The notes under the pieces are model-generated. The model was not told the origin of the DNA and searched no databases. It saw only the letters and a list, made by a program, of their open reading frames with translations. Made by a program: the position numbers and the translations under genes. Positions 5,849-8,437 of a DNA stretch of 8,437 nucleotides are shown here, piece by piece (positions within the stretch are counted from its first letter, which is position 1; every line of letters begins with the position of its first letter). Source of the DNA: Bacteroidota bacterium (GTDB lineage Bacteria; Bacteroidota; Bacteroidia; Chitinophagales; BACL12); NCBI GenBank assembly GCA_016706255.1, contig JADJJZ010000026.1:1-8437 (forward strand). Reading direction: 5' to 3'.

Positions 5849-5885
5849 ATCATTTATCCTAACCTAAAACATTATAATAACAGCC
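5849..5885 (+). repeat. Partial third copy of the tandem-duplication core
   Basis: TATCATTTATCCTAACCT-AAAACATTATAATAACAGCCG matches units A and B at 5304-5341 and 5592-5630 with a few substitutions. Neither the double hairpin nor the downstream part of the unit accompanies it, so only this 37-base core is present. Confidence 0.6.
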
Positions 5886-5894
5886 GCCACCACT

Positions 5895-5961
5895 AAAAAA
5901 AAGGCCGCAAAGAAACACTAAGATTTTATTTCAATCTACTTAGCGTTCCCTTAGCGGCCTT
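5895..5961 (-). terminator. Intrinsic terminator of the minus-strand gene
   Basis: Read on the minus strand, AAGGCCGC (5961-5954) pairs perfectly with GCGGCCTT (5908-5901), and the inner CTAAG/CTTAG pair continues the imperfect stem. The A8 run at 5895-5902 gives a U-run directly after the stem. It lies about 65 bases beyond the TGA of the minus-strand gene, the right place and polarity for rho-independent termination. On the plus strand there is no T-run, so it should act in one direction only. Confidence 0.7.
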
Positions 5962-6000
5962 CGAGGTTATGCTGTGTCTTTAGATGATATTAATTTTGAT

Positions 6001-6027
6001 TATTTACCTCATTACTCATCCTCATCA
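6001..6027 (-). repeat. Inverted ATGAG-type heptamers at the stop of locus C
   Basis: On the minus strand the stop codon region reads TGATGAGGATGAGTAATGAG, which contains ATGAGG, ATGAGTA and ATGAGG in near-tandem. It is the reverse-oriented counterpart of the heptamers at 5241 and 5530, and here it overlaps the TGA stop of the gene. Confidence 0.45.
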
Positions 6028-6768
6028 CAACACCATAATTTTCTGAGAAACAGTTTGTTCTCCACTTGTCAATGTTACAATATAAAGTCCCGGTGCAAAT
6101 GATTCCAAGTTTAAATCAATTTTATTGGTGGAATTATAATTGCGTGTGATTAATTGTTTACCATTTGAATCAGACACCTGAACTAAAACAGGGCTTGATG
6201 AGGTGTATTCAATACTCAATACAGATGTAACAGGATTTGGATATACATTTAGGTTGGAAGCCAATTCCTGATTTATTGATGTTGTGGAATATTTGTTTTT
6301 AGCAAATTGCGAATTATCACAAACAATTTCTGAAACAACACTTGGAATAAAGCCGGCTACATAAGTATCAGTTAACGTATTAAACGCAACCATTTTGAGT
6401 ACATTACTAGTATCAATTGCTGCTAACATAAATGTTCCGGTATTTTGATCAAAACAAGATGAACCACCAACGTAATACGGGAACTCAGCAAGATCTCCGC
6501 GGTTAATAATATCGCCCGTTACTTTATCTATTTCAATAATATAACGACCTAAATAATTAAATGATGAGTCATAAGTATCATTTAGCGCGTATATTTTTTC
6601 ACTAACATTGTCAAAATTAACACAGGTAATATTATTAATTGGTGCTGTAGTATTCAAAATCGTTTTTGTAAAATGAAAATACAGTATCTCTAACAGGAAT
6701 GGCATATAAACACAAAGCAGGATCGGCAGTGAAACCTGCATAATAAATAATACCATTATTCGAATCAA
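6025..6768 (-). CDS. Locus C C-terminal fragment: propeller-like repeats and T9SS sorting domain
   Basis: Real coding begins near 6672 (FTKTILNTTAPINNITCVNF); the residues before it, from the ATG at 6768, are out of frame with the gene and look spurious (MIRIMVLFIMQV). Two repeats are clear: CVNFDNVSEKIYALN to YLGRYIIEIDKVTGDII, and SSCFDQNTGTFMLAAID to VLKMVAFNTLTDTYV. The sorting domain spans about 6249-6025, with YPNP, a central DSNGK turn and a GLYIVTL strand. These features predict export through T9SS. Confidence 0.8.
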   Translation of the reverse strand: MIRIMVLFIMQVSLPILLCVYMPFLLEILYFHFTKTILNTTAPINNITCVNFDNVSEKIYALNDTYDSSFNYLGRYIIEIDKVTGDIINRGDLAEFPYYVGGSSCFDQNTGTFMLAAIDTSNVLKMVAFNTLTDTYVAGFIPSVVSEIVCDNSQFAKNKYSTTSINQELASNLNVYPNPVTSVLSIEYTSSSPVLVQVSDSNGKQLITRNYNSTNKIDLNLESFAPGLYIVTLTSGEQTVSQKIMVL

Positions 6769-6823
6769 AACCTATAGCATCACTAATTATTCCAATAGCA
6801 TAAAGGTTCGTAAATAGTACCAA
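6635..6823 (-). CDS. Locus C middle fragment
   Basis: The ATG at 6823 is internal. The piece reads NLYAIGIISDAIGFDSNNGI and IYYAGFTADPALCLYAIPV, one propeller-like repeat. Upstream, in another frame, lies the preceding repeat (MEGSAFSNVSEFDMSTGKMY, then INIYEFDVNTSEETLIGTI, about 6960-6815). Downstream, one extra base in the run at 6670-6673 moves the reading into the C-terminal fragment. Confidence 0.65.
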   Translation of the reverse strand: MVLFTNLYAIGIISDAIGFDSNNGIIYYAGFTADPALCLYAIPVRDTVFSFYKNDFEYYSTN

Positions 6824-7089
6824 TCAAAGTTTCTTCGCTTGTGTTAACATCAAATTCATAAATATTAATATACTCTTCAGTTTCCACTATAAGATTATAC
6901 ATTTTGCCTGTGCTCATATCAAATTCTGATACATTAGAAAATGCAGAACCTTCCATTAAACTTTCTTCAGCGGTTCCCGAATTATAGGAATCAAGCCTGA
7001 ACTGTCGCCTGAAATTCCAGTGAGATAATATTTGGCGTTAAAGGCATCAAATGCTGAAGAGGCAAAATAATCCGTCCAAATGGTTGGAG

Positions 7090-7242
7090 TTACCACAACA
7101 GATAATGAATCAAGTGCTTCCCACTGAATAAGGTCAATTTTCCGGTTGAGTCGTTAACCGAAGCTCCGATGAGATTGATTTGGGCGTTAGCTCCGGTGTT
7201 GAAGGCAATTACTATTGCAATGCCAAGTATAAGTTTTTTCAT
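7090..7242 (-). CDS. Locus C N-terminal fragment: signal peptide
   Basis: The start at 7242 is chosen over upstream ATGs (to 7392) because MKKLILGIAIVIAFNTGANA is a textbook signal peptide, while the upstream extension (MRRTSRPSTILQ) looks non-coding. The mature protein begins QINLIGASVNDSTGK. After this the frame is wrong: with one extra base at the T-run 7138-7141 the text continues as IDLIQWEALDSLSVVVTPT and IWTDYFASSAFDAFNAKYY. Confidence 0.75.
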   Translation of the reverse strand: MKKLILGIAIVIAFNTGANAQINLIGASVNDSTGKLTLFSGKHLIHYLLW

Positions 7243-7281
7243 GATTCGTTTGTTTCCCTCCAAACACCGGGAAAAGAAGAA

Positions 7282-7297
7282 TGTTAAAGTTTTAACA
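7282..7297. promoter_or_regulatory. Operator-like inverted repeat upstream of locus C
   Basis: TGTTAAA-GT-TTTAACA is a perfect seven-base inverted repeat with a two-base spacer, 40-55 bases upstream of the locus C ATG, where a promoter or operator would be expected. No regulator gene is nearby and it may be chance in AT-rich DNA. Confidence 0.3.
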
Positions 7298-7416
7298 ATA
7301 ATTTCCACAAATCCCCTAAAACCGCCAATTTCCGTTATAACCCTCATTTGAATATTCTGTAGTATCGTTGAAGGGCGCGATGTCCTACGCACGCTATAAA
7401 AACTCCGGGCACTCAG

Positions 7417-7454
7417 TGGGCTGTTCCCTTTGCATTTCCTTTGTGGTTTCGGCT
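7417..7454. repeat. Dispersed repeat D, copy 2
   Basis: GTGGGCTGTTCCCTTTGCAT, then TTCCTTTGTGGTTTCGGCT. The outer words match copy 1 at 5765-5791, with about 11 more bases in the middle. Confidence 0.55.
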
Positions 7455-7560
7455 GTTCATTTTGGTACTAGGACTTTGTTTGACGCACAATACAATAACG
7501 CAAATTAAATTTAACGCTTAGCACCAATAATACTCCAAATAAAAAATTTCTTGTAACCCC

Positions 7561-7608
7561 GTTGTCGTGGAGTTTTTAACTCCAGACGCCACCCCGGTCT
7601 CAGACCGA
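7561..7608 (+). repeat. Double-hairpin intergenic repeat, copy R4
   Basis: GTTGTCGTGGAGTTTTTAAC, TCCAGACGCCACC, then CGGTCT-C-AGACCG. The first stem GGAGTT-TTT-AACTCC is perfect, with T for C in the loop compared with R3. The second hairpin has lost one loop C but keeps six pairs. No heptamers follow this copy. It is about 90 bases upstream of locus D. Confidence 0.8.
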
Positions 7609-7697
7609 AGGACGTGAACTATGAAAGTGTTTAATCTGCATCTGTTGTATTAAACTGCTAATTAATTATTTCATATCTTTATAATCAGTAATCCTAT

Positions 7698-8282
7698 ATG
7701 AGCACAAATTTTCCCTGCATCGGAATTGGCCGTGGCAAACGGCAATTCATATATGCCATAGTGTTTTGTTTTTACCTCTTGCTTTCCAATTGGAACACAG
7801 TTGTGTACGGCCAGCATTTCGATTGGAGTTGGGCAAGTCAAGTTCATGGCACACATACGGATGCTATTAATGAAGTTAATTCCAATATTAAAGGAGATAT
7901 ATTGGTAACCGGAACATTTTACAGCACAGCAATTGATTGGGATAATACCATAGTGGTTAATCCATATGAAAATGAAAGCAACGGTATTTATTTAGGTAAA
8001 CTAAATACACAAGGAGATTTATTATGGACTAACAAAATATTTTGTTCACCAAATGATTATCTTTCAAGTCCCCATTTTAATGATGCCGATTTAAATGATG
8101 CTGGTGATAGTTTTGTCAGCGGCAGTATTTTATACAATGGTATAACAGTTGACAGCGTTGTTTACCCAGCACCTGAGGATTACAATTACAGCGGCTTTGT
8201 TACACGATTTGATAACAATGGGAAATTAACCTATGCTCATGTTTTCGAAGATGGAGCTAATGTTAATTCCGTTTGTGGCTGA
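7698..8282 (+). CDS. Locus D N-terminal fragment: signal peptide and first propeller repeats
   Basis: The ATG at 7698 is the only start in this frame that leaves an intact signal peptide. Conserved repeat landmarks are GDILVTG, YLGKLNTQGDLLW, GDSFVSG and FVTRFDNNGKL. The frame ends at TGA 8280-8282 after NSVCG. Removing one G from TGTGGCTGATCC would give the more natural C-A-D-P, pointing to an indel just before the stop. Confidence 0.75.
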   Translation: MSTNFPCIGIGRGKRQFIYAIVFCFYLLLSNWNTVVYGQHFDWSWASQVHGTHTDAINEVNSNIKGDILVTGTFYSTAIDWDNTIVVNPYENESNGIYLGKLNTQGDLLWTNKIFCSPNDYLSSPHFNDADLNDAGDSFVSGSILYNGITVDSVVYPAPEDYNYSGFVTRFDNNGKLTYAHVFEDGANVNSVCG

Positions 8283-8290
8283 TCCTTAGG

Positions 8291-8437
8291 GGTTTTTATA
8301 TTTTGAGCACTATGTATTGGTATTGTGAAAGTATTGATTTTGGTGATACGATACTAAATGCTAAAAACAACGACAATCAAGCATATATTGCACACTATAA
8401 CAGTAATAATACGATTGATTGGGCGAAATTGGTGGAA
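8291..8437 (+). CDS. Locus D continuation in another frame (partial, no start)
   Basis: Frame 2 is open to the edge and reads GFYILSTMYWYCESIDFGDT, then a loop NAKNNDNQ and AYIAHYNSNNTIDWAKLVE. YIAHYNSNNTIDWAK matches the (Y/F)xxxxxxxGxLxW strand pair of the preceding repeats, so this is the next propeller repeat of the same gene and not an independent gene. Confidence 0.65.

Larger units (their letters stand above)
4834..6024. other. Repeat-rich convergent intergenic region
   Basis: 1.19 kb between two convergent genes with no open frame that looks coding on either strand. It contains, in order, small hairpins (4865, 4959, 5009, 5066), a degenerate double-hairpin copy (4879), a 293-bp tandem duplication starting with double-hairpin copies (5188 and 5481), a partial third copy of the duplicated unit (5849) and a strong hairpin terminator for the minus-strand gene (5895-5961). 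It looks like a collection of palindromic elements, not a decayed gene. Confidence 0.65.
6025..7242 (-). pseudogene. T9SS-secreted protein with propeller-like repeats, frameshifted (reconstructed locus C)
   Basis: About 405 residues after repair, from ATG 7242-7240 to TGA 6027-6025. It begins with the signal peptide MKKLILGIAIVIAFNTGANA (cleavage after ANA, before QIN). About five loose repeats with a pattern like (S/C)xFDxxxxxxYxxxx followed by LYxIdxxTG suggest a beta-propeller of a different class from loci A and B. The C-terminus is a T9SS sorting domain (LNVYPNPVTSVLSIEY to GLYIVTLTSGEQTVSQKIMV). Four single-base breaks are inferred: missing base in the T-run 7138-7141, missing base near 6993, extra base in 6812-6814 and extra base in 6670-6673. 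Their sum restores the frame. It is convergent to locus B and divergent from locus D. No enzymatic motif is seen; function unknown. Confidence 0.8.
7243..7697. other. Divergent intergenic region between loci C and D
   Basis: 455 bases that must hold the promoters of both flanking genes. An inverted repeat lies near the locus C start (7282-7297), dispersed repeat D copy 2 at 7417-7454, and double-hairpin copy R4 at 7561-7608. No convincing promoter is recognisable; TATCTTTA at 7674-7681 is close to TAnnTTTG but has no matching upstream box. A degenerate GACGCACAATAC at 7482-7493 echoes GACGCATAATAC at 5106-5117. Confidence 0.55.
7698..8437 (+). pseudogene. Secreted propeller-like protein, frameshifted, 3' end outside window (reconstructed locus D)
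   Basis: N-terminal part of a secreted protein. After a short N-region with basic residues (GRGKRQ), a hydrophobic stretch FIYAIVFCFYLLL forms a signal peptide, probably cleaved after VYG before QHFDW. The mature part repeats a pattern like GDILVTGTF, an Asn/Asp loop, GIYLGKLNTQGDLLWTNKI, then GDSFVSGSILYNG, SGFVTRFDNNGKLTYAHVF. This is SBBP-type beta-propeller structure, distinct from the GDKTE type of loci A and B. The frame breaks near 8275-8290 and resumes in another frame (GFYILSTMYWYCESIDFGD to WAKLVE) up to the right edge. A T9SS sorting domain would be expected at the missing C-terminus but is not visible. Confidence 0.72.

Noticed and set aside
4834..6024. The convergent spacer as a decayed transposase or structured RNA gene
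   Set aside because: No translated remnant is visible in any frame, and the content breaks down into short hairpins and duplicated units.
7169..7351. Plus-strand frame of 60 codons opposite the locus C signal peptide
   Set aside because: It is the reverse of a convincing signal peptide and upstream region; no homology-like features.
7621..7653. Ten-codon frame starting ATGAAAGTG upstream of locus D as a leader peptide
   Set aside because: Too short, no attenuator-like structure or codon bias; chance is sufficient.
7671..7856. Minus-strand frame of 61 codons opposite the start of locus D
   Set aside because: It overlaps the locus D signal peptide and has no domain-like sequence.
1..8437. 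Homopolymer frameshifts as phase variation or programmed frameshifting
   Set aside because: Runs are only three to seven bases, occur many times per gene and in unrelated genes, and there is no slippery heptamer with a downstream structure; sequencing error is simpler.

Overview
The window looks like a low-GC chromosomal segment of a free-living or environmental member of the Bacteroidota, probably from a draft or metagenomic assembly. The evidence is three loci with, or strongly resembling, type IX secretion system (T9SS) substrates. Three C-termini carry the 'YPNP' C-terminal sorting domain, N-termini are classical signal peptides, starts lack Shine-Dalgarno sequences, and one start has a TAnnTTTG-type promoter. 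No RNA gene, CRISPR array, transposase or phage gene was found.

Layout: (1) positions 1-2273, + strand, the 3' part of a large secreted protein made of about 60-residue 'GDKTE' beta-propeller repeats, three MopE-like Cys/Asp modules, two Ig-like domains and a T9SS sorting domain. (2) 2707-4833, + strand, a complete paralogue with signal peptide, seven propeller repeats, one MopE-like module, two Ig-like domains and the same sorting domain. (3) 4834-6024, a 1.2 kb gene-free convergent spacer packed with hairpins and direct repeats, including a 293-bp tandem duplication. (4) 7242-6025, - strand, a secreted protein of about 405 residues with propeller-like repeats and a T9SS sorting domain, followed by a good intrinsic terminator. 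(5) 7243-7697, a divergent spacer with more copies of the same repeats. (6) 7698 to the right edge, + strand, the 5' part of another secreted propeller-like protein.

All four coding loci are interrupted by small indels, many of them in homopolymer runs, and in-frame homology resumes immediately after each. Because unrelated genes on both strands are hit alike, residual long-read sequencing error is the simplest explanation; pseudogenisation is the alternative. The loci are therefore described as reconstructed spans, with the actual open fragments listed separately.

Functionally the genes appear to encode exported or cell-surface proteins, not a pathway. The two tandem paralogues are probably cell-surface adhesin or scaffold-like proteins, but no enzymatic activity can be read from any of them. 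The most distinctive non-coding signal is a dispersed double-hairpin repeat whose first stem varies in a compensatory way between copies, often followed by ATGAG-type heptamers. It occurs only between genes.
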